Shown: positions 1 through 13,301, counted from the first letter of the stretch. The stretch is 64,000 nucleotides of DNA from Hydractinia symbiolongicarpus (GCF_029227915.1 NC_079881.1:24405501-24469500); one strand, 5' to 3'. Notes: generated by a model not told the origin, from the letters alone. Numbers and translations: made by a program.

Positions 1-262
1 AGTCCAGAATGAGTTCAAATAAGTCCCATAGTCAATCGTTTCACTGTTAAAAGCGATGCAACCTGGTAATATCGGAAAAAGATATCTAAACACATGTTGG
101 TACGAATATGTGACGCAACCGTTGTAACTTAAACGAATTGACACCGTTAGAAAGTCAATGAAATGTAGTTTTGGAAACTGTCTCTACTTCTTCAGCGCGA
201 ACTAACGGCCAGGATTGGTCCCACAGCAAAAAATGACTTATTTATCTAAGTTTTAAAGTGAA

Positions 263-277
263 GCGCTACCACAGCGC
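263..277. other. Conserved monomer hairpin, common form
   Basis: GCGCT-ACCAC-AGCGC: perfect five-base arms around a five-base loop, shown here in the first monomer. It recurs once per monomer in most units. Its function is unknown. Confidence 0.7.
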
Positions 278-2335
278 CCGGTGCAATCGCTGAGTTCCGG
301 CAATCACGTCAAATTAAGAATGATTGTTAATTCTTGGGGTCCAATTGTCTCATTTATCACATTTATCAGGTCACAGTCCAAATTTAATTCAATTAAGTCC
401 CACAGTCAATCGTTTCACTGTTAAAAGCGATCCAACCTGGTAATATCAGAAAAATATCGCTAAATACATGTTTGTACGAATATGTGACCCAACCGTTGTA
501 ACTCAAACGGACTGACACTGTTAGGACGTCAATGAAATGTAGTTTTTAAAACTGTTGCTATTTCTTCAGCGTGCAATAACGGCGAGGATTGGCCCAACAG
601 TAAAGAATGACTTATCTATCTAAATTTTTAAATGAAGCACTATCACAGCGCCCAGTGTAATCGCTGAGTTCCGGTAATCATGTCAAATTAAGAAGAATGT
701 TATGTCTTGGAGTCAAGTTGACTCACTTATGACATTTATAAGGTCACAGTCCAAAGTTAGTTCAATTAAGTTCCACAGGCAATCGTTTCACTGTTAAAAG
801 CGGTACAACTTAGTAATATCGGAAAAATTTCACTAACTACATGTTGGTACGAAAATGTGACGCAACTGTTGTAACTCAAACGGACTGGCACCGTTAGAAA
901 GTCGATGAAATGTAGTTTTTGAAACTGTCTCTATTTCTTTAGGGCGAACTAAGGGCTAGGATTGGTCCCACAGTAAAAAATGACTGACTTATCTTAATTT
1001 TTAAATAAAGCGCTACAACAGCGCCCAGTGTAATCGCTGAGTTCAAGCAATCACGTCAAATTAAGAACAATGGTATTTCTTGGGGTCCAGTTGGCTCACT
1101 TATCACATTTATAAAGTCACAGTTCAGAATGAGTTCAAATAAGTCCCATAGTCAATCGTTTCACTGTTAAAAGCGATACAACTTAGAAATATCGGAAAAA
1201 AAATATCTAAACACATGTTGGTACGAATATGTGACCCAACCCTTGTAACTCAAACGGACTGACACCGTTAGAAATTCAATGAAATGTAGTTTTTGAACCT
1301 GTCGCTATTTCTTCAGCGCGCGCTAACGGCTAGGCTTGGTCCCACAATAAAAAAAGACTTTCTTTTCTTAACTTTTAAATGAAGCGCTACCACAGCGCCC
1401 AGTGTGATCGCTGAGTTTTGGCAATCATGTCAAATTAAGAAGAATGTTATTTCTTGTAGTCCAGTTGACTCACTTATGACATTTATAAGGTCAGAGTCCA
1501 AACTTAGTTCAATTAAGTTCCACAGGCAATCGTTTCACTGTTAAAAGCGGTACAACTTAGTAATATCGGAAAAAAAACACTAACTACATGTTGGTACGAA
1601 TATGTGACCCAACCGTTGTAACTCAAACGGACTGACACCGTTAGGAAGTCAATGAAATGTAGTTTTTAAAACTGTTGCTATTTCTTCAGCGCGAACTAAC
1701 AGCTAGGATTGGTCCCACAGTAAAAAATGACTTACTTATCTTAATTTTTAAATAAAGCGCTACCACAGCGCCCAGTGTAATCACTAAGTTCCAGTAATCA
1801 CGTCAAATTAAGAACAATGGTATTTCTTGGGGTCCAGTTGGCTCACTTATTACATTTATAAAGTCACAGTCCAGAATGAGTTCAAATAAGTCCCATAGTC
1901 AATCATTTCACTGTTAAAAGCGATACAACATAGTAATATCGGAAAAGATATCTAAACACATGTTGGTACGAATATGTGACGAAACCGTTGTAACTCAAAC
2001 GGATTGACACCGTTAGAAAGTCAATGAAATGTAGTTTTGGAAACTGTCTCTACTTCTTCAGCGCGAACTAACGGCCAGGATTGGTCCCACAGTAAAAAAT
2101 GACTTATTTATCTTAATTTTTAAATAAAGCGCTACAACAGCGCACAGTGTAATCGCTGCGTTTGAACAATCATGTCAAATTGAGAAGAATGTTAATTCTT
2201 GTAGTCAAAAAGGCTCTTTTATCACATTTATAAGGTCAAAGTCCAAAATCAGTTCACTTAAATCCCTCAGTCAAACGTTTCACTTTTAAAAGCGATCTAA
2301 CCTAGTAATACCCGAATAATACCGCTAAATATATG

Positions 2336-2345
2336 TTCGTACGAA
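2336..2345. other. Perfect palindrome variant of the GTAC dyad
   Basis: TTCGTACGAA is a perfect 10-bp palindrome, embedded in an imperfect 20-bp dyad. In the commoner form ACATGTTGGTACGAATATGT eight of ten base pairs are symmetric. Confidence 0.6.
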
Positions 2346-2556
2346 TATTTGACGCAACCGTTGTAACTCAAACGAATTTATACCACTAGAAAGTCAATGA
2401 AATGTAGTTTTGGAAGTTGTTCCTATTTACTCAGCGCGTGCTAACGGCCAGGATTGTTCCCGCAGCAAAAAATGACTTATTTATCTAAGTTTTAAAGTGA
2501 AGCGCAACCACAGCGCCCGGTGCAATCGCTGAGTTCCATCAATCATGTCAAATTAA

Positions 2557-3160
2557 GAAGAATGTTTTTTCTTGGAGTCCAATTGTCTCACTTTCACATT
2601 TATAAGGTCACAGTCTAAAGTTAGTTCAATTAAATTCCACAGGAAATCGTTTCAATGTTAAAAGCGATACAACTTAGTAATATCGGAAAAAAATCACTAA
2701 CTACATGTTTGTACGACTATGTGACGCAACCGTTGTAACTCAAACCGATTGACACAGTTAGAAAGTCAATGAAAGGTAGTTTTGGAAACTGTCTCTACTT
2801 CTTCAGCACGAACTAACGGCTAGGATTGGTCCCACAGTAAAAAATGGTTTATTTATCTTAATTTTCAAATAAAGTGCTACCACAGCACCCAGTGTAATCG
2901 CTGAGTTCCAGCAATCATGTCAAATTAAGAGCAACGTTATTTCTTGTAGTCAAACTGGCTTATTTATCACATTTATAAGGTCAAAGTCCACAATCAGTTC
3001 AATTAAGTCCCACAGTCAACCGTTTCACTGTTAAAAGCGATGCAACCTAGTAATATCCGAACACTATCGCTAAATATATGTTGGTACAATTATGTGACGC
3101 AACCGTTGTAACTCAAACGGACTTATACCGCTAGAAAGTCAATGGCATGTAGTTTTGGAA
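2557..3160. repeat. Duplicated block B, left copy (~10-monomer spacing)
   Basis: Matches 6275-6878 at an offset of about 3718 bp. Shared private features are AATGTTTTTTCTTGG, CCACAGGAAATCGTTTCAATG and the GTGCT/AGCAC hairpin variant. Scattered single-base differences show it is older than block A. Confidence 0.75.
2874..2888. other. Conserved monomer hairpin, compensated form
   Basis: GTGCT-ACCAC-AGCAC: both arms are changed so that pairing is kept. The same form recurs near 6594, 15784, 17945, 20171, 29432, 30914, 35759, 36505, 37251, 44367, 45113 and 46976. Confidence 0.7.
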
Positions 3161-4783
3161 ACTGTTCCTATTTATTCATCGCGTGCCCACGGCCAGGATT
3201 GGCCCCACAGTAAGAAATGACTTATTTATCTAAATTTTTAAATGAAGCGCTACCACAGCGCCCAGTGTAATCGCTGAATTCCAGCAATCATGTCAAATTA
3301 AGAAAAATTTTATTTCTTGGGGTCCAATTGTCTCATTTATCACATTTGTCAGGTCACAGTCCAAAGTTAGTTCATTAAGTCCCGCAGTCAATTGTTTCGC
3401 TTTTAAAAGCGATGCAACCTAGTAATATCAGAAAAATATCGCTAAATACATGTTAGTACGAATTTGTGACGCAACTGTTGTAACTCAAACGGACTGACAC
3501 CGTTAGAAAGTCGATGAAATGTAGTTTTTGAAACTGTCTCTATTTCTTCAGCGCGCGCTAACAGCTAGGATTGGTTCCACAGTAAAAAATGACTTTCTTT
3601 TCTTAACTTTTAAATGAAGCGCTACCACAGGGCCCAGTGTGATCGCTGAATTTCGGCAATCATCTCAAATTAAGAAGAATGTTACTTCTTGGAGTCCAAT
3701 TGTCTCACTTATCACACTTATAAGGTCACAGTCCAAAATCGGTTCAATTAAGTCCCACAGTCGGTCGTTTCACTCTTAAAAGGGATGTAACCTAGTAATA
3801 GCGAAAAAATATCGCTAAATACATGTTGGTACGAATATGTGACGCAACCGTTGTAACTCAAACGGATTGATACCGCTAGAAAGTGAATGAAATTTGGTTT
3901 TTGAAACTGTTCTTATTTATTCAGCGCGTGCTAACGGCCAGGATTGGTCCCACAGTAATTATGATTTATTTATCTAAGTTTTTAAATGAAGCGCTACCAC
4001 AGCGCCCATTGTAATCGTGGAATTCCATCAATCATGTCAAATTAGGAGGAATGTTATTTCTGGGTGTCTAATTGGCTCATTTATCACATTTATAAGGTCA
4101 CAGTCCAAAACCAGTTCATTTAAGTGCCACAGTCAATCGTTTCACTGATAAAATCGATACAACCTAGTAATATGAAAAAAATATGGCTAAATACAAGTTT
4201 GTACGAATATGTCACGCAACCGTTGTAACTGAAGCGGATTGATACCGGTAGAAAGTCAATGAAGTGCGGTTTTGGAAACTGTCGCTATTTCTTCTGCGCC
4301 CGATAACGGCTAGGATTCGTCCTACGGTAAAGAATGACTTATTTATCTAAATTTTTAAATGAAGCGCTACCACAGCGCCCAGTGCAATCGCTGAATTCCG
4401 GCAATCACGTCAAATTAAGAAGAATGTTATTTCTTGGGGTCCAATATTCTCATTTATAAGGTCAAAGTCTACAATCAGTTCAATTAAGTCCCACAGTCAA
4501 ACGTTTCACTGTTAAAAGCGATGCAGCCTAGTAATAACCGAACACTATCGCTAAATACATGTTGGTACAAATATGTGACGCAACCGTTGTAACTCAAACG
4601 GATTTATACCGCTAGAAATTCAATGAAATGTAGTTTTGGAAACTGTTCCTATTTATTCAGCGCGTGCTTACGGCCAGGATTGGTCCCACAGTAAGAAATG
4701 ACTTATTTATCTAAAGTTTTAAATGAAGCGCTACCACAGCGCCCAGTGTAATCGCTGAATTCCATCAATCACGTCAAATTAAG

Positions 4784-4799
4784 AAGAATGTTAATTCTT
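4784..4799. other. AAGAAT/ATTCTT inverted repeat in the monomer
   Basis: AAGAAT-GTTA-ATTCTT: six-base arms with a four-base loop. In most monomers the inner bases vary (GAACAACG, GAACATTG, GAACAATGG) but the outer AAGAA and TTCTT are kept. Confidence 0.6.
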
Positions 4800-6274
4800 G
4801 GGATCCTATTGCCTCAGTTATCACATTTATCAGGTCACAGTCCAAAGTTAGTTCAATTAAGTCCCACAGTCAATCGTTTGACTGTTAAAAGCGATTCAAC
4901 CTAGTAATATCAAAAAAATATCGCTAAATACATGTTAGTACGAATATGTGACCCAACCCCTTGTAACTCAAACGGACTGACACCGGTAGAAATTCAATGA
5001 AATGTAGTTTTTGAACCCGTCGCTATTTCTTCAGCGCGCGCTAACGGCTAGGATTGGTCCCACAGTAAAAAATGACTTTCTTTTCTTAATTTTTAAATGA
5101 AGCGCTACCACAGCGCCCAATGTAATCGCTGAGTTTCGGCAATCATGTCAAATTATGAGGAATGTTACTTCTTGGAGTCCAATTGTCTCACTTATCACAC
5201 TTATAAGGTCACAGTCCAAAATCAGTTCAGTTAAGTGCCACAGTCAATCGTTTCACTGTTAAAAGCGATACAACCTAGTAATATCAGAAAAACATCCCTA
5301 AATACATGTTGGTACGAAAATGTGACGCAACCGTTGGAACTCAAACGAATTTTTACCACTAGAAATTCAATGAAATTTAGTTTTGGAAACTGTTCCTATT
5401 TACTCAGCGCACGCTAACGGCTAGGATTGATCCCACAGTAAAATTGACTGATTTACCTAAATTTTTAAATGAAGCGCTACCACAGCGCCCAGTGTAATCG
5501 CTGAGTTCCGGCAATCATGTCAAATTAAGAAGAATGTTATTTCTTGGAGTCCAGTTGACGCACTTATGACATTTATAAGGTCTCAGTCCAAAGTTGGTTC
5601 AATTAAGTTCCACAGGCAATCGTTTTACTGTTAAAAGCGATACAACTTAGTAATATCGGAAAAAAATCACTAACTACATGTTGGTACAAATATGTGACGC
5701 AACTGTTGTAACTCAAACGGACTGACACCGTTAGAAAGTCGATGAAATGCAGTTTTTGAAACTGTCTCTAGTTCTTCAGCGCGAACTAAGGGCTAGGATT
5801 GGTCCCACAGTAAAAAATTACTTACTTATCTTAATTTTTAAATAAAGCGCTACCACAGCGCCCAGTGTAATCGCTGAGTTCTAGTAATCACCTCAAATTA
5901 AGAACAATGGTATTTCTTGGGATCCAGTTGTCTCACTTATCACATTTATCAGGTCACAGTCCAAAGTTAGTTCAATTAAGTCCCACAGTCAATCGTTTGA
6001 CTGTTAAAAGCGATTCAACCTAGTAATATCAAAAAAATATCGCTAAATACATGTTAGTACGAATATGTGACCCAACCGTTGTATCTCAAACGGACTGACA
6101 CCGTTAGAAATTCAATGAAATGTAGTTTTTGAACCCGTCGCTATTTCTTCAGCGCGCGCTAACGGCTTGGATTGGTCCCACAGTAAAGAATGAATTATCT
6201 ATCTAAATTTTTAAATGAAGCACTATCACAGCGCCCAGTGTAATCGCTGAGTTCTGGCAATCACGTCAAATTAA

Positions 6275-6878
6275 GAAGAATGTTTTTTCTTGGAGTCCAA
6301 TTGTCTCACTTTCACATTTATAAGGTCACAGTCTAAAGTTAGTTCAATTAAATTCCACAGGAAATCGTTTCAATGTTAAAAGCGATACAACTTAGTAATA
6401 TCGGAAAAAAATCACTAACTACATGTTGGTACGACTATGTGACGCAACCGTTGTAACTCAAATCGATTGACACAGTTAGAAAGTCAATGAAAGGTAGTTT
6501 TGGAAACTGTCTCTACTTTTTCAGCACGAACTAACGGCTAGGATTGGTCCCACAGTAAAAAATGGTTTATTTATCTCAATTTTCAAATAAAGTGCTACCA
6601 CAGCACCCAGTGTAATCGCTGAGTTCCAGCAATCATGTCAAATTAAAAGCAACGTTATTTCTTGTAGTCAAACTGGCTTATTTATCACATTTATAAGGTC
6701 AAAGTCCACAATCAGTTCAATTAAGTCCCACAGTCAAACGTTTCACTGTTAAAAGCGATGCAACCTAGTAATATCCGAACACTATCGCTAAATATATGTT
6801 GGTACAATTATGTGACGCAACCGTTGTAACTCAAACGGATTTATACCGCTAGAAAGTAAATGACATGTAGTTTTTGAA
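6275..6878. repeat. Duplicated block B, right copy
   Basis: Partner of 2557-3160. At about 6865 the sequence switches to a monomer subtype resembling 150-540 (TTTTTGAAACTGTCTCTAC, then AAGTTTTAAAGTGAAGC), marking an in-register exchange point. Confidence 0.7.
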
Positions 6879-7479
6879 ACTGTCTCTACTTCTTCAGCGC
6901 GAACTAACGGCCAAGATTGGTCCCACAGCAAAAAATGACTTATTTATCTAAGTTTTAAAGTGAAGCGCTACCACAGCGCCCGGTGCAATCGCTGAGTTCC
7001 GGCAATCACGTCAAATTAAGAATGATTGTTAATTCTTGGGGTCCAATTGTCTCATTTATCACATTTATCAGGTCACAGTCCAAATTTAATTCAATTAAGT
7101 CCCACAGTCAATCGTTTCACTGTTAAAAGCGATGCAACCTGGTAATATCAGAAAAATATCGCTAAATACATGTTTGTACGAATATGTGACCCAACCGTTG
7201 TAACTCAAACGGACTGACACTGTTAGGACGTCAATGAAATGTAGTTTTTAAAACTGTTGCTATTTTTTCAGCGTGCAATAACGGCGAGGATTGGCCCAAC
7301 AGTAAAAAATGACTTATCTATCTAAATTTTTAAAGTGAAGCGCTACCACAGCGCCCGGTGCAATCGCTGAGTTCCGGCAATCACGTCAAATTAAGAAGAA
7401 TGTTATGTCTTGGAGTCCAGTTGACTCACTTATGACATTTATAAGGTCACAGTCCAGAGTTAGTTCAATTAAGTTCCAC

Positions 7480-8225
7480 AGGCAATCGTTTCACTGTTAA
7501 AAGCGGTACAACTTAGTAATATCGGAAAAAAATCACTAACTACATGTTGGTACGAAAATGTGACGCAACTGTTGCAACTCAAACGGACTGGCACCGTTAG
7601 AAAGTCGATGAAATGTAGTTTTTGAAACTGTCTCTATTTCTTTAGGGCGAACTAAGGGCTAGGATTGGTCCCACAGTAAAAAATTACTTACTTATCTTAA
7701 TTTTTAAATAAAGCGCTACCACAGCGCCCAGTGTAATCGCTGAGTTCCAGTAATCACCTCAAATTAAGAACAATGGTATTTCTTGGGATCCAGTTGGCTC
7801 ACTTATCACATTTATAAAGTCACAGTCCAGAATGAGTTCAAATAAGTCCCATAGTCAATCGTTTCACTGTTAAAAGCGGTACAACTTAGTAATATCGGAA
7901 AAAAATCACTAACTACATGTTGGTACGAAAATGTGACGCAACTGTTGTAACTCAAACGGACTGGCACCGTTAGAAAGTCGATGAAATGTAGTTTTTGAAA
8001 CTGTCTCTATTTCTTTAGGGCGAACTAAGGGCTAGGATTGGTCCCACAGTAAAAAATTACTTACTTATCTTAATTTTTAAATAAAGCGCTACCACAGCGC
8101 CCAGTGTAATCGCTGAGTTCCAGTAATCACCTCAAATTAAGAACAATGGTATTTCTTGGGATCCAGTTGGCTCACTTATCACATTTATAAAGTCACAGTC
8201 CAGAATGAGTTCAAATAAGTCCCAT
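7480..8225. repeat. Tandem duplication of a single monomer
   Basis: The monomers 7480-7852 and 7853-8225 are nearly identical at an offset of 373 bp. They share TTTAGGGCGAACTAAGGGC, AAAAAATTACTTACTTATC and CTTGGGATCCAGTTGG. Neighbouring monomers elsewhere differ much more, so this is a recent one-unit duplication. Confidence 0.8.
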
Positions 8226-10733
8226 AGTCAATCGTTTCACTGTTAAAAGCGATGCAACCTGGTAATATCGGAAAAAGATATCTAAACACATGTTGGTACG
8301 AATATGTGACGCAACCGTTGTAACTTAAACGAATTGACACCGTTAGAAAGTCAATGAAATGTAGTTTTGGAAACTGTCTCTACTTCTTCAGCGCGAACTA
8401 ACGGCCAGGATTGGTCCCACAGCAAAAAATGACTTATTTATCTAAGTTTTAAAGTGAAGCGCTACCACAGCGCCCGGTGCAATCGCTGAGTTCCGGCAAT
8501 CACGTCAAATTAAGAATGATTGTTAATTCTTGGGGTCCAATTGTCTCATTTATCACATTTATCAGGTCACAGTCCAAATTTAATTCAATTAAGTCCCACA
8601 GTCAATCGTTTCACTGTTAAAAGCGATCCAACCTGGTAATATCAGAAAAATATCGCTAAATACATGTTTGTACGAATATGTGACCCAACCGTTGTAACTC
8701 AAACGGACTGACACTGTTAGGACGTCAATGAAATGTAGTTTTTAAAACTGTTGCTATTTCTTCAGCGTGCAATAACGGCGAGGATTGGCCCAACAGTAAA
8801 GAATGACTTATCTATCTAAATTTTTAAATGAAGCACTATCACAGCGCCCAGTGTAATCGCTGAGTTCCGGTAATCATGTCAAATTAAGAAGAATGTTATG
8901 TCTTGGAGTCAAGTTGACTCACTTATGACATTTATAAGGTCACAGTCCAAAGTTAGTTCAATTAAGTTCCACAGGCAATCGTTTCACTGTTAAAAGCGGT
9001 ACAACTTAGTAATATCGGAAAAATTTCACTAACTACATGTTGGTACGAAAATGTGACGCAACTGTTGTAACTCAAACGGACTGGCACCGTTAGAAAGTCG
9101 ATGAAATGTAGTTTTTGAAACTGTCTCTATTTCTTTAGGGCGAACTAAGGGCTAGGATTGGTCCCACAGTAAAAAATGACTGACTTATCTTAATTTTTAA
9201 ATAAAGCGCTACAACAGCGCCCAGTGTAATCGCTGAGTTCAAGCAATCACGTCAAATTAAGAACAATGGTATTTCTTGGGGTCCAGTTGGCTCACTTATC
9301 ACATTTATAAAGTCACAGTTCAGAATGAGTTCAAATAAGTCCCATAGTCAATCGTTTCACTGTTAAAAGCGATACAACTTAGAAATATCGGAAAAAAAAT
9401 ATCTAAACACATGTTGGTACGAATATGTGACCCAACCCTTGTAACTCAAACGGACTGACACCGTTAGAAATTCAATGAAATGTAGTTTTTGAACCTGTCG
9501 CTATTTCTTCAGCGCGCGCTAACGGCTAGGCTTGGTCCCACAATAAAAAAAGACTTTCTTTTCTTAACTTTTAAATGAAGCGCTACCACAGCGCCCAGTG
9601 TGATCGCTGAGTTTTGGCAATCATGTCAAATTAAGAAGAATGTTATTTCTTGTAGTCCAGTTGACTCACTTATGACATTTATAAGGTCAGAGTCCAAACT
9701 TAGTTCAATTAAGTTCCACAGGCAATCGTTTCACTGTTAAAAGCGGTACAACTTAGTAATATCGGAAAAAAAACACTAACTACATGTTGGTACGAATATG
9801 TGACCCAACCGTTGTAACTCAAACGGACTGACACCGTTAGGAAGTCAATGAAATGTAGTTTTTAAAACTGTTGCTATTTCTTCAGCGCGAACTAACAGCT
9901 AGGATTGGTCCCACAGTAAAAAATGACTTACTTATCTTAATTTTTAAATAAAGCGCTACCACAGCGCCCAGTGTAATCACTAAGTTCCAGTAATCACGTC
10001 AAATTAAGAACAATGGTATTTCTTGGGGTCCAGTTGGCTCACTTATTACATTTATAAAGTCACAGTCCAGAATGAGTTCAAATAAGTCCCATAGTCAATC
10101 ATTTCACTGTTAAAAGCGATACAACATAGTAATATCGGAAAAGATATCTAAACACATGTTGGTACGAATATGTGACGAAACCGTTGTAACTCAAACGGAT
10201 TGACACCGTTAGAAAGTCAATGAAATGTAGTTTTGGAAACTGTCTCTACTTCTTCAGCGCGAACTAACGGCCAGGATTGGTCCCACAGTAAAAAATGACT
10301 TATTTATCTTAATTTTTAAATAAAGCGCTACAACAGCGCACAGTGTAATCGCTGCGTTTGAACAATCATGTCAAATTGAGAAGAATGTTAATTCTTGTAG
10401 TCAAAAAGGCTCTTTTATCACATTTATAAGGTCAAAGTCCAAAATCAGTTCACTTAAATCCCTCAGTCAAACGTTTCACTTTTAAAAGCGATCTAACCTA
10501 GTAATACCCGAATAATACCGCTAAATATATGTTCGTACGAATATTTGACGCAACCGTTGTAACTCAAACGAATTTATACCACTAGAAAGTCAATGAAATG
10601 TAGTTTTGGAAGTTGTTCCTATTTACTCAGCGCGTGCTAACGGCCAGGATTGTTCCCGCAGCAAAAAATGACTTATTTATCTAAGTTTTAAAGTGAAGCG
10701 CAACCACAGCGCCCGGTGCAATCGCTGAGTTCC
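8197..10733. repeat. Large duplicated block A, right copy
   Basis: Partner of 1-2537. The left boundary lies just after a tandemly duplicated monomer (7480-8225), and the right boundary near 10733. Near identity implies a recent event relative to typical divergence between adjacent monomers. Confidence 0.88.
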
Positions 10734-11475
10734 GGCAATCACGTCAAATTAAGAAGATTGGTAATTCTTGGGGTCCAATTGTCTCATTTATCACATTTAT
10801 TAGGTCACAGTCCAAATTTAATTCAATTAAGTCCCACAGTCAATCGTTTCACTGTTAAAAGCGATGCAACCTGTTAATATCAGAAAAATATCGCTAAATA
10901 TATGTTTGTACGAATATGTGACCCAACCGTTGTAACTCAAACGCACTGACACCGCTAGGAAGTCAATGAAATGTAGTTTTTAAAACTGTTTCTATTTCTT
11001 CAGCGCGCAATAACGGCGAGGATTGGTCCAACAGTAAAGAATGACTTATCTATCTAAATTTTTAAATGAAGCACTATCACAGCGCCCAGTGTAATCGCTG
11101 AGTTCCGGCAATCATGTCAAATTAAGAAGAATGTTATGTCTTGGAGTCCAATTGACTCACTTATGACATTTATAAGGTCAGAGTCCAAAGTTAGTTCAAT
11201 TAAGTTCCACAGGCAATCGTTTCACTGTTAAAAGCGGTACAACTTAGTAATATCGGAAAAAAATCACTAACTACATGTTTGTACGAAAATGTGACGCAAC
11301 TGTTGTAACTCAAACGGACTGACACCGTTAGAAAGTCGATGAAATGTAGTTTTTGAAACTGTCTCTATTTCTTCAGCGCGAACTAAGGTCTAGGATTGGT
11401 CCCACAGTAAAAAATGACTTTCTTATCTTAATTTTTAAATAAAGCGCTACCACAGCGCCCAGTGTAATCGCTGAG
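10260..11475. repeat. Four-monomer-spaced block C, left copy
   Basis: Matches 11752-12967 at an offset of 1492 bp (four monomers). Shared private features include CAACAGCGCACAGTG, CTTTTATCACATTTATAAGG and AAGAAGATTGGTAATTC. The match fades after about 11475. Confidence 0.75.
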
Positions 11476-11751
11476 TTTCATCAATCATGTCAAATTAAGA
11501 GCAACGTTATTTCTTGTAGTCAAACTGGCTTATTTATCACATTTATAAGGTCATAGTCCACAATCAGTTCAATTAAGTCCCACAGTAAAACGTTTCACTG
11601 TTAAAAGCGATGCAACCTAGTAATATCCGAAAAATATCGCTAAATACATGTTAGTACGAATATGTGACCCAACCCTTCTAACTCAAACGGACTGACACCG
11701 TTAGAAATTCAATGAAATGTAGTTTTTGAACCTGTCGCTATTTCTTCAGCG

Positions 11752-12967
11752 CGCGCTAACGGCTAGGATTGGTCCCACAGTAAAAAATGACTTATTTATC
11801 TTAATTTTTAAATAAAGCGCTACAACAGCGCACAGTGTAATCGCTGAGTTTAAACAATCATGTCAAATTGAGAAGAATGTTAATTCTTGTAGTCAAAAAG
11901 GCTCTTTTATCACATTTATAAGGTCAAAGTCCAAAATCAGTTCAATTAATTCCCTCAGTCAAGCGTTTCACTTTTAAAAGCGATCTAACCTAGTAATACC
12001 CGAATAATACCGCTAAATATATGTTCGTACGAATATTTGACGCAACCGTTGTAACTCAAACGAATTTATACCACTAGAAAGTCAATGAAATGTAGTTTTG
12101 GAAGTTGTTCCTATTTACTCAGCGCGTGCTAACGGCCAGGATTGTTCCCACAGCAAAAAATGACTTATTTATCTAAGTTTTAAAGTGAAGCGCTACCACA
12201 GCGCCCGGTGCAATCGCTGAGTTCCGGCAATCACGTGAAATTAAGAAGATTGGTAATTCTTGAGGTCCAATTGTCTCATTTATCACATTTATTAGGTCAC
12301 AGTCCAAATTTAATTCAATTAAGTCCCACAGTCAATCGTTTCACTGTTAAAAGCGATGCAACCTGGTAATATCAGAAAAATATCGCTAAATATATGTTTG
12401 TACGAATATGTGACCCAACTGTTGTAACTCAAACGGACTGACACCGTTAGGAAGTCAATGAAATGTAGTTTTTAAAACTGTTTCTATTTCTTCAGCGCGC
12501 AATAACAGCGAGGATTGGTCCAACAGTAAAGAATGACTTATCTATCTAAATTTTTAAATGAAGCACTATCACAGCGCCCAGTGTAATCGCTGAGTTCCGG
12601 CAATCATGTCAAATTAAGAAGAATGTTATTTCTTGGAGTCCAGTTGACTCACTTATGACATTTATAAGGTCAGAGTCCAAAGTTAGTTCAATTAAGTTCC
12701 ACAGGCAATCGTTTCACTGTTAAAAGCGATACAACTTAGTAATATCGGAAAAAAATCACTAACTACATGTTGGTACGAAAATGTGACGTAACTGTTGTAA
12801 CTCAAACGGACTGACACCGTTAGAAAGTCGATGAAATGTAGTTTTTGAAACTGTCTCTATTTCTTCAGCGCGAACTAAGGGCTAGGATTGGTCCCACAGT
12901 AAAAAATGACTTACTTATCTTAATTTTTAAATAAAGCGCTACCACAGCGCCCAGTATAATCGCTGAG
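11752..12967. repeat. Four-monomer-spaced block C, right copy
   Basis: Partner of 10260-11475. It ends shortly before the monomer that carries SINE copy 1, and a few base changes separate the copies. Confidence 0.75.
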
Positions 12968-13258
12968 TTCCAGCAATCACGTCAAGTTAAGAACAATGGT
13001 ATTTCTTGGGGTCCAGTTGGCTCACTTATCACAGTTATAAAGTCACAGTTCAGAATGAGTTCAAATAAGTCCCATAGTCAATCATTTCACTGTTAAAAGC
13101 GATACAACTCAGTAATATCGGAAAAAAATATCTAAACACATGTTGGTACGAATATGTGACGCAACCGTTGTAACTCAAACGGATTGACACCGTTAGAAAG
13201 TCAATGAAATGTTGTTTTGGAAACTGTCTGTACTTTTTCAGCGCGCACTAACGGCTGA

Positions 13259-13269
13259 TAGCCTTGTGG
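13259..13269 (+). promoter_or_regulatory. Pol III A box of SINE copy 1
   Basis: TAGCCTTGTGG matches the tRNA A-box pattern TRGYNNARNGG at ten of eleven positions (T in place of the central A). It continues into TAGAGCG, as in many tRNA D-arms. Confidence 0.75.
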
Positions 13270-13301
13270 TAGAGCGTTCGCTTTCAGTGCGGGAGGTCTT
13301 G

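Larger units (their letters stand above)
1..2537. repeat. Large duplicated block A, left copy
   Basis: Matches 8197-10733 at a constant offset of 8196 bp (22 monomers) with few or no differences at the places compared. Private variants are shared, such as GCGATCCAACC (near 427), GGAGTCAAGTTGAC (near 708) and GGAAAAATTTCACTAAC (near 821). The match may extend left beyond the window. The right edge is where GAGTTCC is followed by ATCAATCATG here but by GGCAATCACG in the partner. Confidence 0.88.
1..13256. repeat. Satellite segment 1 (left of first SINE), ~35 monomers
   Basis: Uninterrupted monomers, with phase sites from 217 to 12890. The step from 4318 to 4682 is 364 bp because of a 9-bp deletion; other steps are 372-374 bp. 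The segment contains the block 1-2537 repeated at 8197-10733, a shorter block 2557-3160 repeated at 6275-6878, a monomer duplicated in tandem at 7480-8225, and a block repeated four monomers apart (10260-11475 and 11752-12967). No gene is visible. Confidence 0.95.

Noticed and set aside
1675-1700. AGCGCGCGCT palindrome (CG alternation) in some monomers as a Z-DNA-like conserved element
   Set aside because: It is present only in some subtypes; others have AGCGCGAAC, AGCGCGTGC or AGCACGAAC at that place, so it is not a conserved monomer feature.
5235-5417. Short open frame of 60 codons in satellite; similar ones at 39556-39801 and 48259-48459
   Set aside because: These are the same monomer frame left open by chance substitutions in a few units; homologous frames in neighbouring monomers are closed by stops.
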